64,000 nucleotides of DNA from Coffea arabica (GCF_036785885.1 NC_092326.1:43477072-43541071); one strand, 5' to 3'; shown: positions 11,360 through 24,774, numbered from the stretch's first letter. Numbers and translations: made by a program. Notes: generated by a model not told the origin, from the letters alone.

Positions 11360-14300
11360 TTATTGCAGGTGCTTAAACTCCTGACAGTTGGCTCCAATTT
11401 CACTTAACGATATGTAAAGTTTTGGCACAATCTTTGCCAGCATCAGTTTAAAGCCAATGGAATTTGAATTAGCATGGGTATTACTGCTAATGGAAGCATC
11501 TTTTGTGAGTGAACCAATAAGATATCCCTTCATATAAGTATCACAGGCTTTGAGGATGCAGTAACCACGTCTTCTAAAGTGCTGTTGGACAAGCTCTTCA
11601 AAGTCCTGGAAACAGTTTCATAGTAGGATTACAAAGACATTAGTAGCTGATTTTGAAATTTTATGCTTATATAGAATTATGCAGTCCCAATTAATGATGA
11701 AAAATCTTAGGCATGGTACAAAGGGGAACACAAATGAAGCAACGGAACCATACGTAGGCATCAGAAGTTTGAACATTGGATGCAGCATGGCACAAAACTT
11801 CTTCCATAGAACTAGGTTTTATCTTTTGAAGTGATTTGCTAGCTTCTTCTTAGAATAGAATAATCACATCATGCAAAGGTGGAACAAAGGAACTTATCTG
11901 GAAAAAGCACTAAAAAGATTGAAAACTTCGCAAAGAACAATCATCAAATTGGTCCACCAACACGACATTTTTACAGAAGTCTCTAATGTGGATGCTAACT
12001 AAAGTTCAGATGAAAATCAAGAAAATATCAAATAAGAATGATTTTTGTAACAATATGACAAAAGCATTCAGCCTAGAAAACAAGAAAGGCTTCTGCACCA
12101 AGAAAACCAGGAACTAAAAGTCTAGGCGAACATCAAAGAAGAAGTAAAAATAACCAACTGCAATCTCCTAGCTTGTTCCACTCTATATAAAATCTATTCT
12201 TCTCCATCAGGTGAACAGATTAAAAAAAAGTAATATAACCACTTAAAACAGACAGCATGCAGTCTCAAAACAAACAAACACAGTGAACTCTCCATAGTGA
12301 AACCCAGGACAAACTGTACATGTTCACATGAAACCATTAAATTGACAGAGGAGTTTAGGCATTCATCACCTTGGGAGGTTTCCGTATGAGATACATCATT
12401 GTCTTGCAGTTGAGTAAGAATGTATTCTCATTGTACGACAAAGAATTTTTCTCTCCCTCAGCTGTCCCAATTTGTTTGTCATATCCAGCTTCATTGAAAT
12501 ATGGCTTGGAATTTAGCACTAGCCCTTGAAGCGAAACTAGGACTTGAAGAATGCTCGATGATGAAGGATCCCACACCTCATTTCCTCTGCCTGTCCAAGT
12601 ATTCAAAAGGCTCAAGCAAACTTTGCCTTCCTCATACAGATTCGGATTTATTCGCCACCCTCCAGAATGATAATAGGCAGACTGCAATGTTAAAGAAGCA
12701 ACAGAAGACAAATAAGGAAGAAGCAATTCTGCAACAGAGTTTAGTAGAATGCAAGTAGCTGCCGAAATAAAAGAACCTATCCAATCTATAAAAGAATTAT
12801 CAATCTTTCTTACTGGTGGGACATCAGGGTACTCTAGTGGGAGGTGAAAGTCAAAGAAGAAAAGGCCATCTTGGTAAGGTGTTCCATACGCTCCAACTAT
12901 GACAGCCCTCAATAGATCCATTCGATCTTCATAAACACGTACAAAGATCCCCTCTACAAACGTTTGTAACAGTTTAGAACCAAAGGAGCTCATACTGTTT
13001 CCATGCAGTAATGTGAAATCTAGTATAAAGGATTTGAACATACCAGGAAGGTTATTCTGCAAAATATTCCAATCTTGTTGAACCTTCCTGAGCCACTTCC
13101 TACTCGCATTATTCTGTGGTGAAAATGTAAAGGATTATTATGATGCAACTTCAAAGCAATGACAAGTAGTAGAAAGAGATTTAAGCATGTGATACATTAG
13201 GCAGGATTGCTACCAGCTCATCATTTTTGAAAATGAGTTGATCCATCAGCCATCATTTACGTGAAATTTGAATTAAACTGAATCAGGCTTTTCAACAAAA
13301 TTAAAGCTGGTGATTATTGCATTGTTTTGTACTAGATCAAGGACATCTCAGTACTATATAGGCAGTCACAGCATTTAGAATGAAAAATAATAAAGTCAAA
13401 AACCATGGACAGACGACTAACCTGTTCATTTGTACCACGAAAATAATGATCGTAAGGATCTTTGGTGATATCAAATCCTTTGAAACTAGACGCTCGATCA
13501 TCATGATAAGTTGGGACATTTGCTTCTGGCTTCAAGTTACAAAGAGCTTCAGCCGCATCCAATAAATCTGCAACCTCTTTGTCATCTTGTTCCTCTGCCT
13601 TCACTTTAGTGCTCAGACTTCCAATGCTATCACCACCATTAGATCTCTGGGAACATGACTCATCATCAGTATCTATTTTGACAGCCAATTCCCGCAGCTG
13701 AAGTTCATCATCACTCCTGGAATCTGGATCAGTGTGTTTTCGCCCCCTTGAAAATATGCCAGAGGCCAACCTGGTCACAAACCCAAGTGCAGCCAGGGGA
13801 ATGGAAAGAGCCCCATTTCTTCCAGAACTATCAGAGCCATCTTCATTGTCAATTCTAATGTCAGTGGCACTTCGATTTTTAACACCCTAGATAGCAACAA
13901 AATCTGTCATACATGATATCTTTTGATGACACATATCATATAAAATACAAAAATTGCTAGGGCCTGTAACGTTCTTACTAAAAGTTTCAAGCATCAGAAA
14001 CAATTTAGAAAAGAAAAAAAAATACTTGTCAGTCATTATTCCACTCCGCATCAAATAAAACTCTCTGGACATCTAGTTTATCAAGCTAATATTCTATAAT
14101 CAACTCAAACAAAAACTATCTGGTAGGAACCTATTTACTTTTGGTCAGTGGAGACAATCAACTAGCATATCTACATAATGAGCTGATAAATGCTATGAAG
14201 TCTGCCAAAACACTTGAAGAATCCCGACCGTAGCAACCATTATAAAACTTCTACACCATGTTTCCTTTTCCACAGGTTTACAAAGAAGCAATTGAGTTTT

Positions 14301-17099
14301 TAAGAAACATTTGGTGCAACAAACAAATTTCATTTAGTATAAACCTCGTCAGCATTCTCAATAGTATCCATCTCATCATCCTCAACGGTTTCCCAGCTGG
14401 CTGCATCATCACTAATTTCACTTCCACCTGTAATTGACTCATCATCATCGCGACCAACAACATATATTGCTTGAGGACCAACCTAACAGGGAAAAGTACA
14501 GTGTCAACCATGTACAATTACAAACTCCTATACAATGCAGTACTACAAGATGAGTACAATACATTGAACCGTAGAAAAATGAAAAAAAACATAATAATAT
14601 CACATGCAACAGAAAGCCAAAGTATGTCTCATAGCTGCAGTAGTAATTCAAACTGTTAGCATCCACTTTTTTTAGATGAAAATCTAAATAAGCAAAATAA
14701 TCAAATATTCTTGGATGTTTCACTTCTTTGACATCTTACTATTCAAGTGCTTTGCAGTGTTGGTGATACACAACAAACCATTAGTTCAATTTTATATAAC
14801 CACCTATGCATTTTACCACCATCAATCACATTATGAGAATATAAGTGCAGATGTCTCTCTGGGTGTATACCAATATGTAATAAGAAGAGGAGAAAAACAA
14901 TAAGGGTTTCGAAATTATATCTTCAACATATGAAAGAAAGGGAACCAGCACAAGACCAGAGTAAGATCATATAGTAAAGAAGAGATGGTGGATGAAGGCA
15001 TCCCCATTTGAAACAAACCAATGATGTTATCACTAGTCCAGCAGAAAATGTACCATTGAGACCATTCCATCAGCCCATGTAACCTCAATGTCACCATTCC
15101 TGAGTCCAGTAATATTCCCAACCCAGGAGAGATCTGAGAATTCAGTACAAACTTCATCAGTTGATTCATCCTCAACCTTCTTACATCCAATGTGTTGTTC
15201 TGCATCTTGCTCTTCCTCATATGTACCATGCAGCAGCTCAGACTCTTCAGCAGAGTTAGTAGTGGATAGAATTTCTACTGGAAGAGAAACAGGTGATAAT
15301 CGAACAACAACATCTCCATAGCAGTAATCATAGTCAGGATGGCCCTCCAACTCATAAACGCTTACTACTTCTTCTCTATCAAATTCTCTGGGATCCTCAG
15401 CCCTAGTAACTTGCTTTAACCACCTCACATGAGCTGTCTTCTCCTTTGCATTAACACTTTTCACAACCCCGACACGTCTAGTTTCACCAGTATCATAACC
15501 GTCATCGGCAGCTTTCTCAACTATATACTGTTCTGCAACAAATTCATGATCTCCTGGACTCTCAATAGGAATCAAACTCGTGGAATTTATACCTCTTTTT
15601 ATTGTTCCATCCTGCCAGGCTACATCAACACTAGTCCTAGTATTAACGATCAACAGGGCTCTTTCAAAATTGTCCTCTTTTTTCCTTGCTTTTTTGTCCC
15701 TCCTGACTATAACTTTACGGATCTTCTTACGATGTAAGGGCCAAGATTCATGGACTGACTCCTTGGAAATAGACAATGAACTAGAACATGAACTAGATTC
15801 TGCAGGAGCTTTAGCTTCAGCCTTCCCATTATTTGCTTCCAGTGAAACCTCTGCATCAAGTACTATTAATTCACCGTTCCCATTTGATTCCTCCGAAGTG
15901 ACAACTTCAGAACATTCTGCTCCTGTTTGAGCAGATTCTGATTCCTCTTTGACAGAATCACAAAGTTCTAGTTTTGATAATCCCTTGTCCAGAGGAATGC
16001 TGGACAATAGCACAGGTGAAGGAAGAAGGCACCAATCACCCAATTGCCAGTTTGCATGTGAAAAACAAGACAAAAGTTTTAAATTTTTGGGACTTTGCTC
16101 TTCTGCTGGCGTTGTAGAAGAGTCAGGTCCATAACCAGCAGAAGCAATCCAATATATGAATACAGAACCTACTGTAACTTTAGTCACTGTACCCTCTAGA
16201 CGGTTAGCTTTCCATAAGCCAGAAATCCATCTTGAGTTCTTAAAGACTGACGAAGAGTTTGCCTTGACACGCTGCCCAGGATAGTAAGGAAAGTGCCCAT
16301 CTTCAAGAATATTCTTGCCAACAGGTTTAAGACGAAGTGGGTCAGCTTTCATAACTTTGCATACGGAGCCATCATCAAAAAGAACCGTGACATTATCCAA
16401 GACATCATCAATTCTACCTAACCAGGGACCAAGAACTACATAGTCACCGATTGTGAAATCCCTGACACGTTTCAAGTCCCTGGCAGAAATATTTTCAATG
16501 ATAGAGCCATCATGAGTTAATAAATCAACAGAAATATCGACATCTACCACGACACCCACTTGACCCGTTGGGTCTGAAGCAGCAGCAACATAATCCCCAT
16601 GCAGAAATCCCCGATCAACAACTTTCACATTATTTATACTTTCTGTCGTCTCAGATTCATCTATCCAGAGCACCCTAACTTGATCAGCTGGGAGGTTATG
16701 ATTCTTTTGACTATCAGAATCTTTAGTCTGGTTAACTTTTTGAGAGTTATCCACTTCAGCATCGTCATCGTCACCATCATCGTCATCTACCTCATCATCA
16801 TCATCATCATCATCGTCATCAGTTAAGCTTCCATCGGAATCAGAGTCACCAGCAACTTCAGTGACAATTCCAAGCTTACTATTGATACTGCTTCTTACAA
16901 CATCTTGTCTGTATACATAGGATACATTCTGTAAATTCTTGAGAATATCTCCTGGTTTATTTGCAGGTATCACATTTTGGTTATAATAAAGTCCATTTAC
17001 AGGTGAATCATCTTCCTTCAAATCCGCATTTTTATTTGCGGTGGTTACTGGTACAACATCTTTGGAAGCAACATTGTGCTGCCCCGGCCCAGTATCCAT
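11360..17099 (-). CDS. UBC23: UBC23-like giant E2 ubiquitin-conjugating enzyme (UBE2O family)
   Basis: Seven coding exons: 17099-15054, 14482-14345, 13886-13422, 13113-13044, 12953-12814, 12681-12370 and 11605-11360. All join in frame to give 1138 residues, close to the size expected for the family. The N-terminal half has an Asp-rich tract (residues 94-116) and repeated SH3/tudor-like segments (FLHGDYVAAASDPTGQ, YYPGQRVKA, NWQLGDWCLLPS, VTWADGMVSM) typical of UBE2O/UBC23. The UBC fold spans roughly 884-1060 (KWLRKVQQDWNILQNNLP, YEDRMDLLRAVI, YPDVPP, SGGWRINPNLYEEGKVCLSLLNTW). Cys975 in KVCLSLL is the catalytic cysteine that carries ubiquitin. The family can act as a combined E2/E3. UBC24/PHO2 is the paralogous alternative, but the motifs match UBC23 better. 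The splice acceptor of the 5' UTR intron abuts the ATG directly. Confidence 0.93.
16752..16820 (-). repeat. Asp-codon repeat in UBC23 (residues 94-116)
   Basis: On the plus strand this is a run of CAT/ATC/GTC-type triplets that encodes blocks of 9, 4 and 4 aspartates separated by EV, G and similar residues. Trinucleotide slippage within the coding exon probably makes this acidic tract variable in length. Confidence 0.85.
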
Positions 17100-18180
17100 C
17101 TAATGAACACATGAAGAAACTTGAGGAAATCATTAAATGGAAAACACAAAAATAGAGAAAAAAAAAAAGCCTCCATAATAGCAAATAGGTTAAGAATACT
17201 TTTCATGCACACAAGAAGTGAGTTTAGACCAGCAGGTGACGACATCTCCACATGAACTATCAAAACTGCTCATGGTTCTTGATTCCACTCACAAAAGTAC
17301 TCATGGTTAAACGTTAAAAAGACACCGAAAACCTCAATTTTCATGCTCTTAATCAGCAAAAAGCTATGAGAATCGATTTTTTCTGCTTCTGTTGGAGCCA
17401 AAGCAAGAAATTTGCGTGAAAAAGAACTCAAAAACCATGCATCTTTAATTTAAGTATGCGTTGGCATTTAGAATCTAGTCAAATTTCATTATAAAAAACT
17501 TTTAAACTCTTCACACCGGCTATTTTTTGGTTTTTTAATCACCAAGATGTAATCACATGTTCCAACATTAGCAGGACCGACTTTTCTTCGTGGTAACCAC
17601 AAATGACGGATAGGTAATTCGACCAGTTTGAACCTCAAATTTTAGAACCCAAAATCCAATTCAAATAATAATAATAAGAAACAAACCCTCATATACTCGA
17701 AAGAAAAATTCCACCAAAATCCTCGATCATCGCTCATGCCCAGCTGAAATCATTATTCAAATTGGAAAACAAGACAAGAACGCCCCTTCCCCAAACTAAA
17801 TTTCAATTGAAAAAACAAGACTAAATCTACCAAATACTCATCAGAAACACAACAGAATGCTCCCTGACAACAACAAACAGGCCACAATCAATAGGCTCAA
17901 TGAGCTGTAAATTCTGATGACAAAATTACTTGCATTATTAAATAAATTCAACAAGAATCTCTTAAAAATGCGCGATTGCAGATAATGGCATTAAAAACAA
18001 ACAAAAAAATGGCAAAGAACATAAAAATACCTCAGAAAATCGGTGAATTTGGGAAGGGCTGAGAGGAGAGGGGTGTTTTGTAGGCAACAAGAAGAACTGA
18101 TCCTGGAAAAATGAATACTACCTCATTATTATTATTTACCCACCACTCCACCTCCTCCTATGTTTTACTTTGTAATCGTT
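17100..18180 (-). promoter_or_regulatory. UBC23 5' UTR exon and leader intron
   Basis: Minus-strand acceptor TTCATTAG directly precedes the ATG. A matching donor CTGAG|GTATTT lies at 18031/18030, giving a leader intron of about 930 bases. The non-coding exon runs from 18031 to roughly 18180. A TATATATATATA stretch at about 18208-18226, read on the minus strand, could serve as the TATA box. Long leader introns commonly enhance expression in plants. The transcription start is estimated, not observed. Confidence 0.55.
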
Positions 18181-19157
18181 TCGTTTTTTTTTTTTTTTTT
18201 TTCCCTTCTTATATATATATATAGATAGATGTTATTTATTTATTTTAGGCAAAGGGAAGGAGAAGACATTGGCCGAAGCCCAAAGTATATTCGATTACCA
18301 GAGAGACGGAGGAGCTAAAGAGCGGTCAGCCGGTGACTAATGTTAGGCGTCCACTTTAGGGACATTATTGTAATTACGTGCCGTACAAGTGCCGCTTTTC
18401 TTTTGCCTCAACTTTGTGTGCTTCTTTTCTTTTCCTTTCCTTTTTCCCCCACCTTGAATTTTCAAGGTTGTGTACTTGAATGGAACTTGCAAAGCAATGC
18501 CGTAATAAAAAGTTCCCTTCCTTTAAACCTTTTCTTTAACAAAATTTAAATTGAGATTTTCTTGATTCTCCTTCAAGCCCCTGATGGAATGTAACTTTCA
18601 TTGACCGTGCACGAGTCAAGCTCGAGCATCTTGATTTCATTAGCTGAGCAGTGAATTTCATATATTATTATGTTTGTAAGTCGTAATTTTAAAAAGTTAA
18701 TGAATATCGAGATCTAGTTCTAAATTCGTATGGGTTGGTTCGCGTATCAATAATGAGAAGCCTTGATTTAATGGTTAAGATCGATTCAAGTTTATGTCAG
18801 CACACGACATTATAGAGGTGGGAATTGCTCTTTTCTAATTTCTCTTGATTCAATTAGGCTGTCTCTTAATATAAGTTAAAATAGGAATATCGTAGGAGTT
18901 GATAATTAATCAAAAAGCAAAAGAAAAAAAAAGTCGATTGTGACTTATGGATAAATGTAGTTTTAGAGTTTAGATTTAGCCTATTCTTAAATTAATCAGT
19001 TAAAAATATAGGATGGATGAACTTGGTCTGATAATAAAAGTAAGGGACGACATCTGTAGGATGACTAATTTAATCAGGCTCAGTATAATATTATTAATAT
19101 TTCAGGGTCTAATTTATAGTGGAAGGTCCAAATCAACTCGAATAATAAAATTTTTGG

Positions 19158-20511
19158 GGGATAATTTTAGAAACCTCCCTTGAGGTTTCTAACCATTTCA
19201 CCGCTCTCTCTCTCCAGGTTTCGAAATTACACTACTCTTCCTTGAGGTTAATTATCTTGTAATATTTAGATTTAGGTTGCAAACGAATCGAACCGCTCGC
19301 GAAGGGTTTGAGTCAAAGTTCGACTCGAGTTTGATATTGCTCGAGCTCGAGAGAAGCTTGAGTTGGCCAAATCGAACTCAAACTCGAACTTGAGTTCAAA
19401 TTCAAAAATATTAAACTCATTAGCTCGCAAGTTGATACTCAAACTCGAGTATCTATATACATATATATATTATTTTTAATTTTACTAGTAAAATTACATA
19501 TATTTTCCTAATGTTTTATTATTTATTAAGAAAAATATTATTTTATTTATTTTCAAAAAATAAAATAATTATTTTTTATTTTTTCAAGCTCGACCGCGAG
19601 TTCGAGACGAATTGGCAGCTCATCGATCTTGAGTTCGAGTTCAAATTTGATAAAACTAAGTCAAGATTTGGCTCAATTAGGCTAAAACTTGTCTCGATTC
19701 AATTTGTTTGCAACCCTATTTAAATTCAATCAATAATTAAAAAATAATATTAGAAAAGAGAAGATAATATGAATGTATGATTCAATCATTGTCCCTCATC
19801 TACTATATGATTTAGTTAATTCAATACCAATCCACACATTAAAGAAAAACACTTAAAATTTTGCTATTTATTATTAAGGATCAAATAACATATAGTATCA
19901 AAAAATAGTATATCATTTTATATTTTTTACTTAATATAAGATTCAAATTACTCTTTTCAGTTACATACCTATTGTCAAATACGATCAACAAAAATAATAC
20001 AAAAAATTTGTAACTAAAATATTACAGAGAACAAACTTTAACATCACAAATTTTCTTGTTAATATATTAAAGTTAGTTGCTGAAATTTTTATGATATTAA
20101 AATTCATTTTTTGTAATATTTTGGTTACAGATTTTTTTGATTATTTGTTGTTGACCTTGTTTGACAATGGGTTTGAAACTAAAAAGAATAATTTGGGTCT
20201 TATATTAAATGAAATATATAGAATGATATACTATATTTGATGCCATATGTAATTTAATCCTTGATGATATGCAAATTTTAGTGTTTTTTTTAATGTTTGG
20301 ATTGATATTAGATTAATTAAATAATTTAATATATGAGAGGTAATAGTGAAATCACATTATCTTCTCTCTCTTAATATTACTTTTTAATTGGTGGTTGGAC
20401 CTAGATATTACAAGATAATAAATTTCAAGGGAGGTTAATGCAAATTTCAAAATCTGAATGGAGGCCAGTGAAATAGCTATAAACCTTAGGGGAGGTTTCT
20501 CAAATTATCCC
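19158..20511. mobile_element. Long fold-back Mutator-like element (with a nested hAT-like MITE)
   Basis: Ends GGGATAATTTTAGAAACC and the reverse complement of GGTTTCTCAAATTATCCC are inverted, and the inverted similarity runs to a centre near 20069, so nearly the whole element is two arms of about 450 bases. It is flanked by a perfect 9 bp duplication AATTTTTGG (19149-19157 and 20512-20520), diagnostic of MULEs. The left arm is interrupted by another element at 19273-19718. No transposase frame is present. A related shorter copy lies at 23662-24405. Confidence 0.85.
19273..19718. mobile_element. hAT-like MITE nested in the MULE arm, diverged
   Basis: Ends TAGGTTGCAAACGAATCGAA and the reverse complement of TTGTTTGCAACCCTA are inverted, with CGAG/CTCG-rich subterminal repeats. 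Flanking 8-mers TTTAGATT and TTTAAATT differ by one base, consistent with an 8 bp hAT target duplication that has since mutated. It belongs to the same family as 28181-28542 but is more degenerate. A 70-codon frame at 19511-19723 is repeat sequence only. Confidence 0.75.
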
Positions 20512-20679
20512 AATTTTTGGGACCAGAGTTAAAGTTAAAGGACCAAAATTGGTTCAGTAAAGAGCTGAAAGACTATTTGGTCAATTTGCCCAGAAGAGAC
20601 CATATAGATCTCGCGGCGTCCCTCCGACTGGTGCAGCGGCAAAGGGGTTGGTCCCAGTGCTGATCGGACTGAAGAGACG

Positions 20680-23162
20680 ATGATCGTTTGCGTTGCAGTC
20701 GTCGGCCACCAGGTACGCTGCCCATTCACCTTTCTGTAATGTTTTGGATCCTAATAAGACAATCTCGTTCGTTCTTTCATTTTCAATAAACACATCACAT
20801 GGCAAAGACGCAGCGGCCAACTGATGGCATTTCTTGATTTTCCGGCGGCGGGATTAGAATAATCCCTTATACATACAGAGCTTCACGGAAGCAGATGATG
20901 CCCTCAAGCTTCACCACATCGTCCACTGCTCCCTTGACGTCGTTGACGAAAGAGGTCCTCTTCCTCTTCCTCTTCCGGATCTTGCCTGGTGTTTTTGCTT
21001 CTTAATGACTACTTGGTTCTTTTAAGCGCTCCCGTTCAAGTAAATAACCTATATTAGCAGTAAATGCATTGATTTAATTGTTGTACTAATGAGATGGAAT
21101 CATTATATGCATAACTTTCAGTTACGAGCTAAGCAACACTTGTTGTAGTCTGAACTCATCTTCACTAGATAGAGTCTTCTGAATTTCTGATATTCTAAAC
21201 TATTATTTTGCTGAGCTCAACATATATACATTTCATACACGATTTCCACTGTTCGATTTGTTCGCTTATTTTTTCTTGTTTGGCGTTGCCTATTTATCTC
21301 ATTTCTTGAATAAAGGTTTAGCTCACTCAACCTGCTGTACTGTACTGCTAAATTTTGTATAATTAAGATAGTCAGAAGCCATGCCAATTTGCATATGTAT
21401 TTCGCTTAGCCAGCTTCATTTAAAAACATTTAACTAGAGAGATTAATATTCACGGCACTAGATCTTTATCGATTGGAGTTACTTGCTGGAGACAAATGCA
21501 AATGCTTTGTTCACTTCTCAGTCTGGAATGAACGCTTCTGTCAATCTTTTCTGGTTACTATCTCTCCTTCTGCTGGTGCAATATCCTGTTCCAAAGGCTG
21601 ATTATTTCTAGCAGTGTCACATTTCTTTAGTGTGCTTATATCTCTGCCTGCGTGTACTAGGAGAGAGTAACAGAATGAGTGGTTACTGTGCGAGTTATTG
21701 CTGATTCCATATGTTTGTATATGATGTATTCTTCTGTATTGATTGATAGTACAGAATGTGGCGTTTCAGTTATTGGGCATTTAGCATGTGAAGTCTAGCA
21801 TGATTAGTTTTTTGATGAGAACTATTACATGTGGTTCTGCAACTGTGTCCCATGGCATAAGTTCCTTTATGTTTCTCCCTGTTTTTGTGTAAACATCGCT
21901 GCTCCTTCCTTTTTTTGGGCCCCCAGGGGGGGGGGATATATTAGCAATAATTTAATGATATGATCATGTTCTTGCTCTGATTGTGGATAAAGGCTTCATT
22001 AGAAAGAATTATGGTAGGCGTAATTCTTGTCTGAAGCATCTCAACTTAATCTGTATCTATGTCTGATGATTGAGAAATTCTGGATCACCAAAAATCATGT
22101 TTACACATTTTCTTTGGCATTTTTTGACAAAGAACACTTTAAAAGTTCATCCTCATTCTCTTGCAGTGAACAATCCGAAAAAATCTGGCCCCACTCTGAA
22201 TGAGACATTTCTTGGTATGCTGTATCCGACTGAAAACTACAAAGTGTAAGAGTATTTTGATGCTTAAATATCCAATCCACTCATATAGGAGTGGGAACTT
22301 ACAAGATTATTACATAGCTGTTGTTGCTCTATTTGGTCTTTACATCTCTCTGCATATTTGCAGGTATGGTTATCTGACTAACACAAAGGTCAAGTTTATA
22401 TTGGTTACAACAGATCTGGACGTCCGGGATGCAGATGTTAGAAACGTAAGTTTTTTTTCTCTGCAAATGTGAAAATTTTGATTCCATAGCTTATTGAGCC
22501 ATGATCTATGTAATAATGGGCTTAAACACTGGTAATATCCCCTCCATTTTCCCCCTCTTCCTCCCCAGCACTGCTGGGTCAAGTTTCACACTCAATGCTT
22601 TGAACATTCACAAATCTCGCATCATTGAGTTGCAAGAATAATATGAGCACAAATGATGATGTTGAAAGCTGCAATGAGGTTGTATCGCCCCTCTCTCTGG
22701 CTGTAGTTGGTTTTCAATGAACTCGTGCCTGTGCCGTGACAAATTAATTGGTGCTACTGAACTTCAAGTCTTGATGCAGATCATGTCCCTCCCTCTCCCC
22801 CCCCCCCCCTCTTCTCTTCAAACAACAAAAAAAAAGAAATCTTTTTGATGACTTCGTCTTGCACAACTTCTTCTTCATCGTCATCATCTTTTCTTTCAAT
22901 AAACTCGTGATAGTAGAAATTCAATAATGGTACTAGTTTGGTTAAGTTTTAATGGTTTGTAGGGTGTCTTTAACTTCTGGACATCTCAGCTGACTTTGAT
23001 TTATTTGATGTAAATTACTAGTTCTTCAGGAGGTTCCATGCTGCTTATGTTGATGCAGTATCAAACCCGTTTCATGTCCCTGGGAAGAAAATAACCTCAA
23101 GGGTTTTTGCAGATAGAGTCAGCAACATTGTCAAGTCTTTTGGATTTAGTCCAACTGGGTGA
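20680..23162 (+). CDS. TRAPPC2L: TRAPPC2L, trafficking protein particle complex subunit 2-like
   Basis: Five exons (20680-20712, 20858-20954, 22167-22245, 22364-22445, 23022-23162) join in frame to 143 residues, matching the small size of the family. The protein begins MIVCVAVVGHQNNPLYIQSF and contains LHHIVHCSLDVVDERVNNPK, LYPTENYKVYGYLTNTKVKF and FFRRFHAAYVDAVSNPF, all characteristic of the plant orthologue. It adopts a longin/SNARE-like fold and is a core subunit of TRAPP complexes that tether vesicles and activate Rab GTPases at the Golgi. All introns are GT-AG; intron 2 is about 1.2 kb. An identical second copy lies inverted at 54507-56989. Confidence 0.94.
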
Positions 23163-24774
23163 TGATGCACAAATGTGGATATAGTCACCTGTAGCAGCAG
23201 CTCTCTGTTATTTGCGAGGCCATTTACCAGTAATTCCAGCTTGGATGTGGGTGGGTTAATTTTGCTGGTCAATTGATTTCAGCTGTATGCCTGGAAAGGA
23301 AATGTAAAGAATTCTAGTCCTTATTTTGTAGCAATAAAATAGGTGTGGACCTTTATACTATACTCTACATATTCTCTTTTTAATTCTCCTCGACATAATA
23401 CTTTGACTTGCATATCATTCTGTCGAAGACTTTGACTAGAAATCTAAGGACTTAATTTTTGTCTTTTGAAGCTGTTTCGACCGACCATGAGTAGCAGAGA
23501 TACTAAAAATCAAATGAGACGCCAAATCTGAAAAACTGAAAACTTGATCATAATACTGGAACTCCAGGAGTATCATAAGATGAATGTCAGATCTGAATAA
23601 AATTGCTTCAAGTTTGAAGAAAAAAATTTAGATCTAACTTCAAGATTTGGTGATTTTTAGAGGGATAATTTTAGAAACCTCCCGTAAGGTTTTTAACAAT
23701 TTCAACTAGTTCTTTTGAGATTTGAAAAATTACGTATACCTCTCTCTCGAGGTTACTATTTTGGTTACAAAAACTATTTAATGGTCAAATTTTTGAATGA
23801 ATAATCCAAAATGCCCTCATGAAATTGTGAGGTTCAGTTTACCTTCTTACATAATTATTTAAAAATTAGGGAACATGAACAAAATCTCAAATTCATTTTC
23901 AACGCTCATCTCTGCTATTTTAAACCTTTAATATTACCACATTTCAAATTAGTACTATTATCACCATGACCATTATCACCATGACACCATCAACCCCTAA
24001 ATTCTAAAACCTCAATCGAAATTAAAAAGAAATATGCACTGTTAAACTTAAAAAATTTCAATAACCACATCAATATAACATCCTATCTCTCAAATATTAG
24101 AGTATCCTATCCTTTTTAATCCCAATTTATATCTTCTTCTATTCATCTCCAAATCATCCAAACAAGCCTAAAATTAATTTTTAATATATTATTATTGTGT
24201 TTAGGACATGATCGGTTATTCCACGAGTGAATTTTATTTTTATTTTCATTAAATATCCAATTGTGTGATTCGTTCATATGAACAAGATTAGCAGTGTATT
24301 GTTTAATTGCATGGAAAAATATTAATATGTTAAGGCTATTATGATCATTTTGGTGTAATATTGAAAATCTCAAGGAAACCTCAGGGAGGTTCCTGAAATT
24401 ATCCCACTTATAAAATCTAACAAATCTCTAATCTCACCCACTGAAACAGAGACCAAAAATTTCCATAATCGAGTATAGGCCTGCTGTTGCAAGTAAATAA
24501 AAAGCAATCGAATGAGCCAAAATCAATGGTTAGCTGGGGTAAGTACGAATACCCTGAGGAGATTAATTAACAGGTTTATGCAATGTAAGTTAAATGATGA
24601 AACAACAATAACTGAAACTAAAAGAAAAATCTCACGTCCCGACGTAAAAGAATGGCAAAAGCTATTCAAAACAAGTAGTACAAGCAGTAGCAGTTGAGTT
24701 TCAAGGAAAAAGGAGCAGTTCCGACAGGGAAATCATCTTGCATGGTCCCGAGATTGCCTATCACGGGCCTTCCA
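23163..24774. other. Intergenic DNA between TRAPPC2L and RPN3 (convergent 3' ends)
   Basis: It contains the TRAPPC2L 3' UTR (to about 23350), a MULE-type element (23662-24405) and the RPN3 3' UTR (about 24480-24774). The genes converge. Nothing else was recognised. Confidence 0.5.
23662..24405. mobile_element. Mutator-like MITE, second copy of the GGGATAATTT family
   Basis: Ends GGGATAATTTTAGAAACCTCCC (split in two here: GGGATAATTTTAG and AAACCTCCC) and the reverse complement of GAGGTTCCTGAAATTATCCC match those of 19158-20511. The 744-base element has diverged arms. Flanking 9-mers ATTTTTAGA and ACTTATAAA agree at only 6 of 9 positions, so the duplication is decayed and the insertion probably older than the longer copy. 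Confidence 0.7.

Larger units (their letters stand above)
18181..20679. other. Intergenic DNA between UBC23 and TRAPPC2L
   Basis: The two genes are divergently arranged and 2.5 kb apart. A 1.35 kb MULE-type fold-back with a nested hAT-like element fills much of the space. The last ~100 bases before 20680 are the TRAPPC2L leader. Poly-T and (TA)n tracts lie near 18187-18225. No other gene was found. Confidence 0.45.

Noticed and set aside
13887-14723. Several overlapping frames between UBC23 exons 1 and 3
   Set aside because: They are introns or wrong-frame readings; exon 2 (14482-14345) is set by matching splice phases and the conserved VGPQAIYVVGRDD motif.
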